In this document: positions 1 through 7,784 of the stretch, one piece after another
How the letters are laid out: each line of letters starts with the position of its first letter
Position numbering within the stretch: position 1 is the stretch's first letter
Assembly: GCF_025452095.1 (NCBI RefSeq)
Contig: NZ_CP104877.1
Coordinates: 2,232,001-2,296,000, forward strand
Source: Paenarthrobacter sp. JL.01a
GTDB lineage: Bacteria > Actinomycetota > Actinomycetes > Actinomycetales > Micrococcaceae
Reading direction: 5' to 3'
DNA: 64,000 nt
Notes under the pieces: generated by a model
Told to the model about the DNA's origin: nothing
The model's database searches: none
Seen by the model: only the letters and a program-made list of their open reading frames with translations
Program-made: the position numbers and the translations under genes

Positions 1-1
1 G

Positions 2-1615
2 GCCTACATTGAGCTGACCGGCCTGGATGCCGCGGCTGAGGACGTGCTGGCCCGCTGGCTCCGCGACCCCGAAGAAGCCAAGGTCCTGCACGAGTTCAAA
101 TCGGCGCTTAAGGCGCTGCACAACCGCGGCCTTGGCCTTGAAGGCGTCGTGGATGACACGTCGATCTCCGGCTACCTGATCCAGCCCGACCGCCGCAGCT
201 ACGATCTCGCAGAACTCGCACAAGTTCACCTCAAGATCGCCTTGGGACCTGCGGCCGCCCAGTCCGGACAGCTGGAACTGGACCTGTCCGGTGAAACGGA
301 CCAGGCCGCGGCTGCAGCGTTGGTGCAGCATGCCGCCGTCGTGCAGGCCCTCAGCAAGCACTTCGAAAAGGAGCTGGCGGACCGCAACGCCGATGCCCTC
401 CTGACCACTTTGGAGCTTCCGGTGGCGCGCGTCCTCGCCCAGATGGAACTGACCGGCATCTTCGTCTCCCAGGAGCGCATGGATGAGCAGCTCGCCGACC
501 TGACGAAGGTGATCGAAACCGCCCAGGAGCAGGCCTTCGCGGCCATCGGCCATGAAGTGAACCTGGGCTCGCCCAAACAGCTGCAGACTGTCCTGTTCGA
601 AGAACTGGGACTGCCCAAAACTAAGAAGATCAAGTCCGGCTACACCACCGATGCCGCCTCACTCAAGGCGCTGCTGGAAAAGACCGGCCACGAATTCCTC
701 GTCCAGCTCATGGCACACCGGGAGTCTTCGAAGCTGGCACAAATGGTGGAGACCCTGAAAAAGTCGGTCGCCGACGACGGACGGATCCACACCACCTACG
801 CGCAGAACATCGCGGCGACGGGCCGTATCTCGTCGAACAACCCCAACCTGCAAAACATCCCCGTCCGCAGTGAAGAAGGCCGACGCGTCCGTGGCATCTT
901 CGTGGTGAGCGAGGGCTATGAGTGCTTGTTGTCCGCTGACTATTCCCAGATCGAAATGCGCATCATGGCGCACCTTTCCGGGGACGAGGCACTGATCCAG
1001 GCGTACCGGGACGGGGAAGACCTGCACCGTTTCGTTGGGTCGCGGATCTTCAACGTCGAGCCTGCGGAAGTCACCAGTGCCATGCGCTCGAAGGTGAAGG
1101 CGATGTCCTACGGCCTGGCTTACGGCCTCACGTCCTTCGGGCTCTCCAAGCAACTGGAGATCTCCGTGGATGAGGCCAGGACCCTCATGAAGGACTACTT
1201 CGATCGCTTCGGCGGCGTCCGGGATTATCTGAGGGGCGTCGTGGACCAGGCCAGGACTGATGGCTACACCGCAACCATCGAAGGCCGCCGTCGCTACCTC
1301 CCGGACCTGACCAGCACCAACCGGCAGGCCCGTGAAGCAGCCGAACGTATCGCCCTGAACTCACCCATCCAGGGCTCCGCCGCCGACCTCATCAAGCGAG
1401 CCATGCTGGGCGTGTCGGCTGAGCTCGCCAGCCAGGGACTCAAGTCACGCATGCTGCTTCAGGTCCATGACGAACTTGTGCTCGAAGTTGCCCCGGGGGA
1501 GCGGGAGGCGGTGGAGAAGCTGGTCATCGAGCAGATGGGTTCGGCAGCGGACCTGTCGGTTCCGCTCGATGTCCAGATCGGCGTCGGTTCCAGCTGGTAC
1601 GAGGCCGGGCACTAG
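2..1615 (+). CDS. polA: DNA polymerase I, C-terminal part (5' end outside window)
   Basis: The reading frame is open from base 2, so the start lies before the window; about 537 codons remain. This is the polymerase half of DNA polymerase I, which fills gaps during excision repair and Okazaki-fragment processing. Visible family-A motifs are TGRISSNNPNLQNIP, motif A SADYSQIEMR with the first catalytic Asp, the O-helix region RSKVKAMSYGLAYG, and motif C QVHDELVLEV with the second catalytic Asp. The stretch before the polymerase domain occupies the place of the 3'-5' exonuclease, but HEFKSALKAL stands where the Exo II Asp motif would be. The proofreading site therefore looks degenerate, as is usual in actinobacteria (inference). 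A strong hairpin follows the stop. polA followed by rpsA, coaE and uvrB is a conserved actinobacterial order. Confidence 0.97.
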   Translation, partial: AYIELTGLDAAAEDVLARWLRDPEEAKVLHEFKSALKALHNRGLGLEGVVDDTSISGYLIQPDRRSYDLAELAQVHLKIALGPAAAQSGQLELDLSGETDQAAAAALVQHAAVVQALSKHFEKELADRNADALLTTLELPVARVLAQMELTGIFVSQERMDEQLADLTKVIETAQEQAFAAIGHEVNLGSPKQLQTVLFEELGLPKTKKIKSGYTTDAASLKALLEKTGHEFLVQLMAHRESSKLAQMVETLKKSVADDGRIHTTYAQNIAATGRISSNNPNLQNIPVRSEEGRRVRGIFVVSEGYECLLSADYSQIEMRIMAHLSGDEALIQAYRDGEDLHRFVGSRIFNVEPAEVTSAMRSKVKAMSYGLAYGLTSFGLSKQLEISVDEARTLMKDYFDRFGGVRDYLRGVVDQARTDGYTATIEGRRRYLPDLTSTNRQAREAAERIALNSPIQGSAADLIKRAMLGVSAELASQGLKSRMLLQVHDELVLEVAPGEREAVEKLVIEQMGSAADLSVPLDVQIGVGSSWYEAGH

Positions 1616-1642
1616 CCTGCGTCAAGCAATTCCTTGATCGCT

Positions 1643-1677
1643 TGGGGGCGCGCCGCCGTGATGGTGGCGCGCCCCCA
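1643..1677 (+). terminator. Hairpin after polA
   Basis: A perfect 12-bp inverted repeat (TGGGGGCGCGCC at 1643-1654 and its complement at 1666-1677) with an 11-nt loop lies 28 bp after the polA stop. There is no run of T after it, so it is a GC-rich terminator-like hairpin rather than a textbook intrinsic terminator. Confidence 0.6.
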
Positions 1678-1687
1678 GGCGTCTGGC

Positions 1688-1700
1688 TAGGCTCGAAGGC
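1688..1700 (+). promoter_or_regulatory. -10 box for a leaderless eis-like transcript
   Basis: TAGGCT at 1688-1693 is followed by 7 nt and then the GTG start at 1701. With transcription starting about 7 nt after the -10 box, the mRNA would begin at the start codon. No Shine-Dalgarno sequence is visible, which fits. Confidence 0.55.
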
Positions 1701-3014
1701 GTGGCTGATTCCAAGGAACACAACACCGCAAAATATTCCGTCGAGAGATTCCCCGTTGTTGCCGATCGCAATGATGCGGGGTATGACCGTTCAACCCGTT
1801 GGGTGCAGGCAGTCTCCCACGGGTTCCACCAGCAGCGGCGGGACGACGAGTACCTCGCCAAGACCTTGGCGGCTTACCAAACAGACAAGCGTGAGCTGAC
1901 CGGCGTCTACGTCACAGGTCAGGTGCCAGAGCATTCGCTGGCTGCCGACGTTCCCGTGGCAACCTACGCCACTATGCGCAAGACGCTGAACATTGGCTTT
2001 GGGCGCACGCTCGAGTCCAACCTGATTACGTCCGTGACGGTCCGCGGTACCCACCGACGCAACGGAATCCTGCGGGGGATGATTACCGCGGACCTGGAAG
2101 GTGCCAAGGATGACGGCCTTGCCATGGCGGCACTGACTGCGTCCGAAGGTTCCATTTACGGGCGCTTCGGATTCGGAGTCGCCACCTTTGAACGCAGCAT
2201 CACTGTGGACACAGGACCGCGCTTCCAGCTAAAGGGGCAGGCTTCGGGGACTGTTGAAGTCGCCGACCCGTCTGTCCTCCTGGACGTGGCACCGCAGGTC
2301 TTTGCCAAGGTCCACCATCTTTCACCCGGGTCCGTGGACCGGCAGGAGTATTACCGGCTTGTTGCCTCAGGGTCGATCGGCCATGACGGCAAGCCCGACC
2401 TCTCCGTTCGTTCAGCGTTGCACTACGACGCTTCCGGGACCTTGGATGGCTATGTGTCGTACCGGTTCAAGGGCTGGGACCACAAGCCGTACACCATGGA
2501 GATCGTGGATCTCGTGGCAGCAAGCAATGCGGCCTACCTTGACCTGTGGCGTTTCCTGGGCAGCATCGACCTCATTGAGCAGGTGACGTGGGTCGAAGCT
2601 CCCGTGGATGATCCTTTGGCGTGGGCGCTTGAAGATCCGCGGTGCATCGAGGCCTCCGACGTCCGCGACATGCTGTGGCTCAGGATCCTTGATACCCGGG
2701 CAGCCCTTGAGGCCAGGCGCTTCCCTGTGTCCGACCGTTTGGTTCTGCAGGTTACGGACTCCCTGGGCCTGGCGGAGGGCACTTGGGTTCTGGAGTCCGA
2801 CGGCGGTGCTGCCGCCGTCGTCAGTGACGCCACTGGAACCGCGCCCGATCTCAGCATGGACGCCACCGACCTCGCTTCGATCTACCTGGGTGCGGTTTCG
2901 CCGGTGACGCTGGCCGCAGCGGGTCGCCTCCACGAGCACACCCCGGGCTCTGCCTTCAGGGCGCAGCAATTGTTCACAGTGGAACGCCCGGCCCACTGTC
3001 TGACACACTTCTAA
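1701..3014 (+). CDS. Eis-like GNAT acetyltransferase
   Basis: 437 residues, GTG start. Resembles the Eis (enhanced intracellular survival) family: two fused GNAT folds followed by a sterol-carrier-like domain, which transfers acetyl groups from acetyl-CoA to amines including aminoglycosides. The acetyl-CoA pyrophosphate loop is visible as VTVRGTHRRNGILRG (about residues 112-126). The segment IYGRFGFG (about 152-159) holds the Tyr that acts as general acid in Eis, and the chain ends in Phe, whose terminal carboxylate is the general base in characterised Eis enzymes. Length fits the family (about 400-420) with a slightly longer N-terminus. It stands alone between polA and a deacetylase gene. 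The physiological substrate cannot be read from sequence. The start codon is supported by a -10 box 7 nt upstream. Confidence 0.85.
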   Translation: MADSKEHNTAKYSVERFPVVADRNDAGYDRSTRWVQAVSHGFHQQRRDDEYLAKTLAAYQTDKRELTGVYVTGQVPEHSLAADVPVATYATMRKTLNIGFGRTLESNLITSVTVRGTHRRNGILRGMITADLEGAKDDGLAMAALTASEGSIYGRFGFGVATFERSITVDTGPRFQLKGQASGTVEVADPSVLLDVAPQVFAKVHHLSPGSVDRQEYYRLVASGSIGHDGKPDLSVRSALHYDASGTLDGYVSYRFKGWDHKPYTMEIVDLVAASNAAYLDLWRFLGSIDLIEQVTWVEAPVDDPLAWALEDPRCIEASDVRDMLWLRILDTRAALEARRFPVSDRLVLQVTDSLGLAEGTWVLESDGGAAAVVSDATGTAPDLSMDATDLASIYLGAVSPVTLAAAGRLHEHTPGSAFRAQQLFTVERPAHCLTHF

Positions 3015-3081
3015 CGGCGCCCTTTCGGCCGGTACCACCTCACATCAAGATCACATAGTCACATCGTCAGTAAGGACATCC

Positions 3082-4032
3082 ATGGGGGATTCCAAGCGGC
3101 GGCCTTTGGCCGGCCGTAGGTCAGTGCTGCTTGGAATGGCGGGCTTGGCGGCCGCGGTTATGTCGGGATGCGCCGACGGGGGCGCAGGAGCGCTCCCAAC
3201 CCTTCCTGAACAGGATGTGGCGCGGGAACACCTGCGGCCGTCGGGACCGGCCACGCCGCCTCCATCCATTGCCGGCAAATCCAGCGAGCAGGCCGCTGCG
3301 GCCCGGGCACAGCCGAGCTCCAAGCCCCCGGTTTTGCCGAACAAAACGACGATCCTGGCGGAGTTCGCGGGCCGGCAGCCCAAGGAATGGGGGCTGCACG
3401 TTACGGGCGTCATCAACGAAGCTCCTTCCAGGCAGGCAGCCCTGACATTCGATGCCTGCGGCGGACCGGGCGGCTCCGAGTGCGACCACGAGCTGCTGCG
3501 GACCCTGCGCAGGCTCAATGTGCCGGCGACCCTCTTCGTCAACAACCGCTGGATCCGTGCCAATCCGTCGCTCTCCGCCGAGTTGGCGGCAGATCCGCTG
3601 TTCGAGCTCGCCAACCACGGCACGTCGCATCTGCCATTGTCCGTGAACGGCAAGTCAGCTTACGGAATCACCGGAACGGCGAATGCGTCGGCGGCGTTTG
3701 ACGAACTCGCCGGCAACCAACAAGCGATGCACGACACTTTCGGGAAATCGCCGCAGTTCTTCCGGCCCGGCACTGCGTTCTACGACGACGTCACGGCAGC
3801 GATGACGCGCAGGCTCGGGATGATACCGGTGAACTTCACGATCAATGGCGACGGCGGGGCAACATTTCCGGCCGCAACTGTCGCCACCGAGGTGGGGCGG
3901 GCAGGCCCGGGAGATATCGTCATTTCCCACTTCAACAAGCCGGCGGGCGCGACAGCGGAAGGCTATGCGCGCATTCTGCCTCGGTTGCTGGACAAGGGCA
4001 TTACCTTTGGCCGGCTGGGCGACGTGCTCTAG
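3082..4032 (+). CDS. Polysaccharide deacetylase-family lipoprotein
   Basis: 316 residues, ATG start with an AAGGAC ribosome site. The N-terminus GRRSVLLGMAG..VMSGC is a lipoprotein signal with lipobox Cys at about residue 30; the paired Arg suggests Tat export. A Pro/Ala-rich linker (about 35-90) precedes a NodB-type domain. Metal-binding motifs are LTFDACGG (about 121-128; Asp) and NHGTSH (about 178-183; the two His). NodB enzymes hydrolyse N- or O-acetyl groups from chitin-like polymers or peptidoglycan, so this is probably an envelope-anchored carbohydrate esterase. It sits directly upstream of rpsA, but rpsA has its own promoter after this gene's stop, so the two are probably not co-regulated. 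Confidence 0.85.
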   Translation: MGDSKRRPLAGRRSVLLGMAGLAAAVMSGCADGGAGALPTLPEQDVAREHLRPSGPATPPPSIAGKSSEQAAAARAQPSSKPPVLPNKTTILAEFAGRQPKEWGLHVTGVINEAPSRQAALTFDACGGPGGSECDHELLRTLRRLNVPATLFVNNRWIRANPSLSAELAADPLFELANHGTSHLPLSVNGKSAYGITGTANASAAFDELAGNQQAMHDTFGKSPQFFRPGTAFYDDVTAAMTRRLGMIPVNFTINGDGGATFPAATVATEVGRAGPGDIVISHFNKPAGATAEGYARILPRLLDKGITFGRLGDVL

Positions 4033-4046
4033 CCGTAACAGTGCTT

Positions 4047-4076
4047 TTGACCCTGCTTTGCCCTTGCGACTAGAAT
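4047..4076 (+). promoter_or_regulatory. rpsA promoter
   Basis: TTGACC at 4047-4052, an 18-bp spacer and TAGAAT at 4071-4076 form one of the best sigma70-type promoters in the window. It lies just after the deacetylase stop and implies a leader of roughly 140 nt before the rpsA ATG. Confidence 0.75.
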
Positions 4077-4221
4077 AAACGGGCGTGTACTACGTGCATG
4101 CATCCATTTTGTACTAATCCACAAATCAGGATGACCCGGCGATGTGCCGTGTCTGCCGTCCGGACCCGGACGGCAGCGGTTTGCCTGACCGACTAACTAT
4201 CCACAACGGAGCCCCTACTAC

Positions 4222-5697
4222 ATGACCATCACCTCCACCGAGAAGCCCGGTACCCCCGTAGTCGCCATTAACGACATCGGTACCGCTGAGGACTTCCTCG
4301 CAGCTGTCGACGCCACCATCAAGTACTTCAACGACGGAGATCTCGTCGAAGGTACCGTCGTCAAGGTCGACCGCGACGAAGTTCTGCTCGACATCGGTTA
4401 CAAGACCGAAGGTGTCATCCCTTCCCGTGAGCTTTCCATCAAGCACGACGTCGACCCCGGCGAAGTTGTCGCTGTTGGCGACCAGGTCGAAGCCCTGGTT
4501 CTCACCAAGGAAGACAAAGAAGGCCGTCTGATCCTCTCCAAGAAGCGTGCTCAGTACGAGCGTGCCTGGGGCGACATCGAGAAGGTCAAGGAAGAAGACG
4601 GTGTCGTTACCGGTACCGTCATCGAGGTTGTCAAGGGTGGCCTCATCCTGGACATCGGCCTGCGCGGCTTCCTGCCCGCATCCCTCGTCGAGATGCGTCG
4701 CGTCCGCGACCTGGCTCCGTACATCGGTCAGCAGATCGAAGCCAAGATCATCGAGCTCGACAAGAACCGCAACAACGTTGTTCTGTCCCGCCGTGCATGG
4801 CTCGAGCAGACCCAGTCCGAGGTCCGCTCCACGTTCCTCAACAAGCTGGAAAAGGGCCAGGTCCGTCCCGGCGTTGTTTCCTCCATCGTCAACTTCGGTG
4901 CATTCGTGGACCTTGGCGGCGTAGACGGCCTCGTCCACGTTTCCGAGCTCTCCTGGAAGCACATCGACCACCCGTCCGAGGTTGTCGAGGTTGGCCAGGA
5001 AGTCACCGTCGAGGTCCTCGAAGTGGATCTGGACCGCGAGCGTGTCTCCCTGTCGCTCAAGGCTACGCAGGAAGACCCGTGGCAGACCTTCGCCCGCACC
5101 CACGCCCTTGGCCAGGTTGTTCCGGGTAAGGTCACCAAGCTGGTTCCGTTCGGTGCGTTCGTCCGCGTCGAAGACGGCATCGAAGGCCTCGTCCACATCT
5201 CCGAGCTGGCTGTCCGCCACGTTGAGCTCGCCGAGCAGGTTGTCTCCGTTGGCGACGAACTGTTCGTCAAGGTCATCGACATCGACCTCGAGCGTCGCCG
5301 CATCTCCCTCTCCCTCAAGCAGGCCAACGAGGGCGTTGACGCAGACAGCACCGAGTTCGATCCCGCTCTGTACGGCATGGCCGCTGAGTACGACGAAGAG
5401 GGCAACTACAAGTACCCCGAGGGCTTCGACCCCGAGTCGAACGAATGGCTCGAAGGCTACGAAGCACAGCGTGCCGCTTGGGAGCAGCAGTACGCTGACG
5501 CCCAGACCCGCTGGGAAGCCCACAAGAAGCAGGTTGCCCAGCACGCTGCCGACGACGCTGCAGCTGCAACGTCCGGTGAGAGCGATTCCGGCGCAACCAG
5601 CTACTCCTCGGAGCCGGCTGCAGCTGAGTCGAACGCCGGCACCCTGGCATCCGACGAAGCCCTCGCCGCACTGCGCGAGAAGCTGACCGGCAACTAA
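4222..5697 (+). CDS. rpsA: 30S ribosomal protein S1
   Basis: 491 residues, ATG start. Binds mRNA on the small ribosomal subunit and helps initiation. Four S1 (OB-fold) repeats can be followed: about residues 34-105, 122-188 (VVTGTVIEVVKGGLILDIG), 208-277 (GVVSSIVNFGAFVDLGGVDG) and 294-363 (GKVTKLVPFGAFVRVEDGIEG), each closing with VxLSxK-type strands. The C-terminal about 120 residues are low-complexity and rich in Ala, Glu, Asp and Ser. This four-domain form is typical of actinobacteria, against six repeats in E. coli. Codon use is strongly biased, as expected for a highly expressed gene. Own promoter upstream and a strong terminator downstream suggest a monocistronic unit. Confidence 0.98.
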   Translation: MTITSTEKPGTPVVAINDIGTAEDFLAAVDATIKYFNDGDLVEGTVVKVDRDEVLLDIGYKTEGVIPSRELSIKHDVDPGEVVAVGDQVEALVLTKEDKEGRLILSKKRAQYERAWGDIEKVKEEDGVVTGTVIEVVKGGLILDIGLRGFLPASLVEMRRVRDLAPYIGQQIEAKIIELDKNRNNVVLSRRAWLEQTQSEVRSTFLNKLEKGQVRPGVVSSIVNFGAFVDLGGVDGLVHVSELSWKHIDHPSEVVEVGQEVTVEVLEVDLDRERVSLSLKATQEDPWQTFARTHALGQVVPGKVTKLVPFGAFVRVEDGIEGLVHISELAVRHVELAEQVVSVGDELFVKVIDIDLERRRISLSLKQANEGVDADSTEFDPALYGMAAEYDEEGNYKYPEGFDPESNEWLEGYEAQRAAWEQQYADAQTRWEAHKKQVAQHAADDAAAATSGESDSGATSYSSEPAAAESNAGTLASDEALAALREKLTGN

Positions 5698-5733
5698 TTC
5701 CGCCTCCCTCACGGGATGTGCTGAATAGCCAAC

Positions 5734-5765
5734 AAAGGACCCCTGCCTTCGGGCAGGGGTCCTTT
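5734..5765 (+). terminator. Intrinsic terminator after rpsA
   Basis: Perfect 14-bp stem (AAAGGACCCCTGCC) with a TTCG tetraloop at 5748-5751, closed by the complement ending in CCTTT. The A/T ends make it usable in both directions, so it may also serve the converging yigZ gene. Confidence 0.9.
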
Positions 5766-5807
5766 GCGCTTTAAGCCTTGTGATGCTTTGGCCCTTGAGC
5801 CAGGTGT

Positions 5808-6497
5808 TCAGGTGGGAACATCAACCCATTCAGTGGCTTCAGGCCGGAGGGCCGAGTTCCCCGCCGTCAATGCCGCCACCCGTGCGTGGGCCTCCGCTAT
5901 AACCCGCGGCTCATCTGCAACCGCTATCCGGAGGACGGCATGCCGGGCCTCGTACCGCGTCTCCGCCATAACGTACCCGGCATTGCGGAGCTCGTTGTCC
6001 AGACGGCCTGCGTCCGCGTGGGGAACCTCAATGGCGCACAAACGCAGCCGCCGGCGCTGGACCAGGGGGGCGAGGTCCAGCGCCGCAGAGACCGACTCAG
6101 AGTAGGCCCGGACCAGGCCACCGGCACCCAGCAGAATGCCGCCGAAATAGCGGACGACGACGGCGGCGACGTCGCTGAGGTCCGTCACCCCCGGCGATGA
6201 CTCCCGCTTGATGAGTGCTTCAAGCATTGGTATGCCCGCAGTGCCTGACGGTTCACCGTCGTCGCTGGATCGTTGGATCATCCGATCCGGGCCGATCACG
6301 AACGCAGAGCAGTGATGCCGCGCGTCATGGAACTCCCGTCGCAGCCCCGCCACGAGATCCCGTGCGGTGTGCTCATCGCCCGACCGACGCAGGACAGTGA
6401 TGAAACGCGACCGGCGTATCTCCAGTTCATGCCGGAAATCGGGTCCTGAGGCGAGTGTGGTGTATCTGGTAGCCCGGCTTTCGTCCTCAATTTCCAC
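5808..6497 (-). CDS. YigZ/IMPACT family protein
   Basis: 229 residues, GTG start at 6497. Belongs to the YigZ (UPF0029, IMPACT N-terminal) family, ribosomal-protein-S5-like folds of uncertain biochemical role; eukaryotic IMPACT modulates GCN2 signalling. The signature block is visible: GEPSGTAGIPML followed by VVVRYFGGILLGAGGLVRAYS (about residues 85-130), with the acidic/Arg positions intact. A C-terminal ferredoxin-like segment follows. Length is normal for the family (about 200-220). Divergent from coaE with only 22 bp between start codons; a TAGACT box 6 nt before the GTG suggests a leaderless mRNA. The start is chosen for that spacing. Confidence 0.88.
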   Translation of the reverse strand: MEIEDESRATRYTTLASGPDFRHELEIRRSRFITVLRRSGDEHTARDLVAGLRREFHDARHHCSAFVIGPDRMIQRSSDDGEPSGTAGIPMLEALIKRESSPGVTDLSDVAAVVVRYFGGILLGAGGLVRAYSESVSAALDLAPLVQRRRLRLCAIEVPHADAGRLDNELRNAGYVMAETRYEARHAVLRIAVADEPRVIAEAHARVAALTAGNSALRPEATEWVDVPT

Positions 6498-6509
6498 CGC
6501 TTCAGTCTA
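6498..6509 (-). promoter_or_regulatory. -10 box for leaderless yigZ
   Basis: On the minus strand TAGACT (plus-strand 6504-6509) lies exactly 6 nt before the GTG of yigZ. It overlaps the oppositely directed coaE -10 box by two bases. Confidence 0.6.
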
Positions 6510-6519
6510 GTGTTGAGGG
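6508..6519 (+). promoter_or_regulatory. -10 box for leaderless coaE
   Basis: TAGTGT at 6508-6513 lies 6 nt before the coaE GTG at 6520. The GAGGGG preceding the start is too close to act as a normal ribosome site, which favours leaderless translation. Confidence 0.55.
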
Positions 6520-7755
6520 GTGCTGAAAATCGGACTGACGGGCGGCATCGCCTCAGGGAAATCGTTGGTGTCCTCAAGGTTCCGGGAGCTGGGCGCCGTC
6601 CTCATCGACGCTGATGTCCTTGCCCGTCAGGTGGTGGAACCCGGGACGCCAGGCTTGGAGCAGCTCGTCGAAGCATTTGGCACCGGCATCCTGGACCCGG
6701 ATGGACGGCTGGACCGGCCGAGGCTGGGCTCCATCGTGTTTCGGGATCCGGCGCAACGTGAGGTCCTGAACGGCGTCGTCCATCCGCTGGTCCGCAGGGC
6801 GGCGGCGGCCATCATGGACAGCGCCGGCACCGGCGACATCGTGGTCCAGGACATCCCGCTCCTGGTGGAGACCGGGCAGGGCCGCAATTTCCACTTGGTG
6901 GTGGTAGTTGACGCGCCAGAAGACGTCCGCGTCCAGCGCATGGTGGAGTTCCGGGGCATGGACCCTGAAGACGCCCGTTCCCGTATGGCGGCACAGGCTG
7001 GCCGGGCAGAACGGAACGCCGCCGCGGACATCATTCTTGACAACGCAGGAAGCCCTGACCAGCTGCTGGCTTCGGTCGAAGCGTTGTGGGAGCAACGATT
7101 GGTGCCTTTTGCGGCCAACATCAAGCGCGGTGTCAGGGCCCCTCGGACGGTTGGTCCGGTGATGGTGGAACCGGCTGGGGACTGGGCAGCGCAAGCGCGG
7201 CGTCTGGCGGAGCGCATCTCGGCGGCCGTTCCCGAAGCTTTGGCCGTGGACCACATCGGTTCGACCTCCGTGCCGGGCTTGCCGGCGAAGGACGTCCTGG
7301 ACCTCCAGTTGGCTGTGCCGGACCTGGCAACGGCGGACCGGATCTCGCCCTTGCTGGCTGCGGCCGGCTTTCCGGAAGTTCCCGGGATCACGGAGGACAC
7401 TCCCAAGCCTTCGGACCCTGATCCGGCGTCGTGGCAGAAACGGTTCCATGCCAATGCTGATCCAGGCCGGCCTGTTAACCTGCATGTCCGTGCGGTCGGG
7501 TCAGCCGGTTGGCAGTACGCGTTGCTGTTCCGCGATTGGTTGCGCGGGGATCCTTCAGCTCTGGCTCAGTACGAAGCCCTCAAAAGCCAGTTGGCGGCCG
7601 CCCATTCCAGCGACAACGGCACAGCTGAGTACGCCGAGGCCAAGGAACCGTGGTTTACCAATGTGGCCTGGCCCGCCATGGAAGAGTGGGCCGCGCGCAC
7701 AGGCTGGACACCGCCGTCGTACTCATCTTCCGCTGTGCGCAAAAGCGGACAGTAA
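6520..7755 (+). CDS. coaE: Dephospho-CoA kinase fused to a GrpB domain
   Basis: 411 residues, GTG start. The N-terminal about 200 residues are dephospho-CoA kinase, which phosphorylates dephospho-CoA with ATP in the last step of CoA synthesis: P-loop GGIASGKS (about 8-15), the DADVLAR segment (about 31-37) and LVVVVDAP near the lid. Residues from about 210 on form a GrpB/UPF0157 domain, with HIGSTSVPGLPAKDVLDLQL (about 246-265), a nucleotidyltransferase-like fold. The same fusion is known in mycobacterial CoaE, where the extra domain has been linked to folding or regulation of the kinase; its catalytic role, if any, is unknown. The window therefore shows the standard actinobacterial architecture. 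It lies upstream of uvrB in the conserved order. Confidence 0.95.
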   Translation: MLKIGLTGGIASGKSLVSSRFRELGAVLIDADVLARQVVEPGTPGLEQLVEAFGTGILDPDGRLDRPRLGSIVFRDPAQREVLNGVVHPLVRRAAAAIMDSAGTGDIVVQDIPLLVETGQGRNFHLVVVVDAPEDVRVQRMVEFRGMDPEDARSRMAAQAGRAERNAAADIILDNAGSPDQLLASVEALWEQRLVPFAANIKRGVRAPRTVGPVMVEPAGDWAAQARRLAERISAAVPEALAVDHIGSTSVPGLPAKDVLDLQLAVPDLATADRISPLLAAAGFPEVPGITEDTPKPSDPDPASWQKRFHANADPGRPVNLHVRAVGSAGWQYALLFRDWLRGDPSALAQYEALKSQLAAAHSSDNGTAEYAEAKEPWFTNVAWPAMEEWAARTGWTPPSYSSSAVRKSGQ

Positions 7756-7772
7756 CTGTCCTGGGGCGGGGG

Positions 7773-7784
7773 TAGATTTGATGC
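7773..7784 (+). promoter_or_regulatory. -10 box for leaderless uvrB
   Basis: TAGATT at 7773-7778, 6 nt before the uvrB ATG at 7785, just after the coaE stop. No Shine-Dalgarno sequence precedes the ATG. No LexA-type box was found here. Confidence 0.6.

Noticed and set aside
4126..5712. Long open frame antisense to rpsA
   Set aside because: Mirrors the biased codons of rpsA; no ribosome site, no recognisable domain, and rpsA is certain.
7756..7784. LexA box before uvrB
   Set aside because: No TCGAAC/GTTCGA-like sequence found in the short upstream region.
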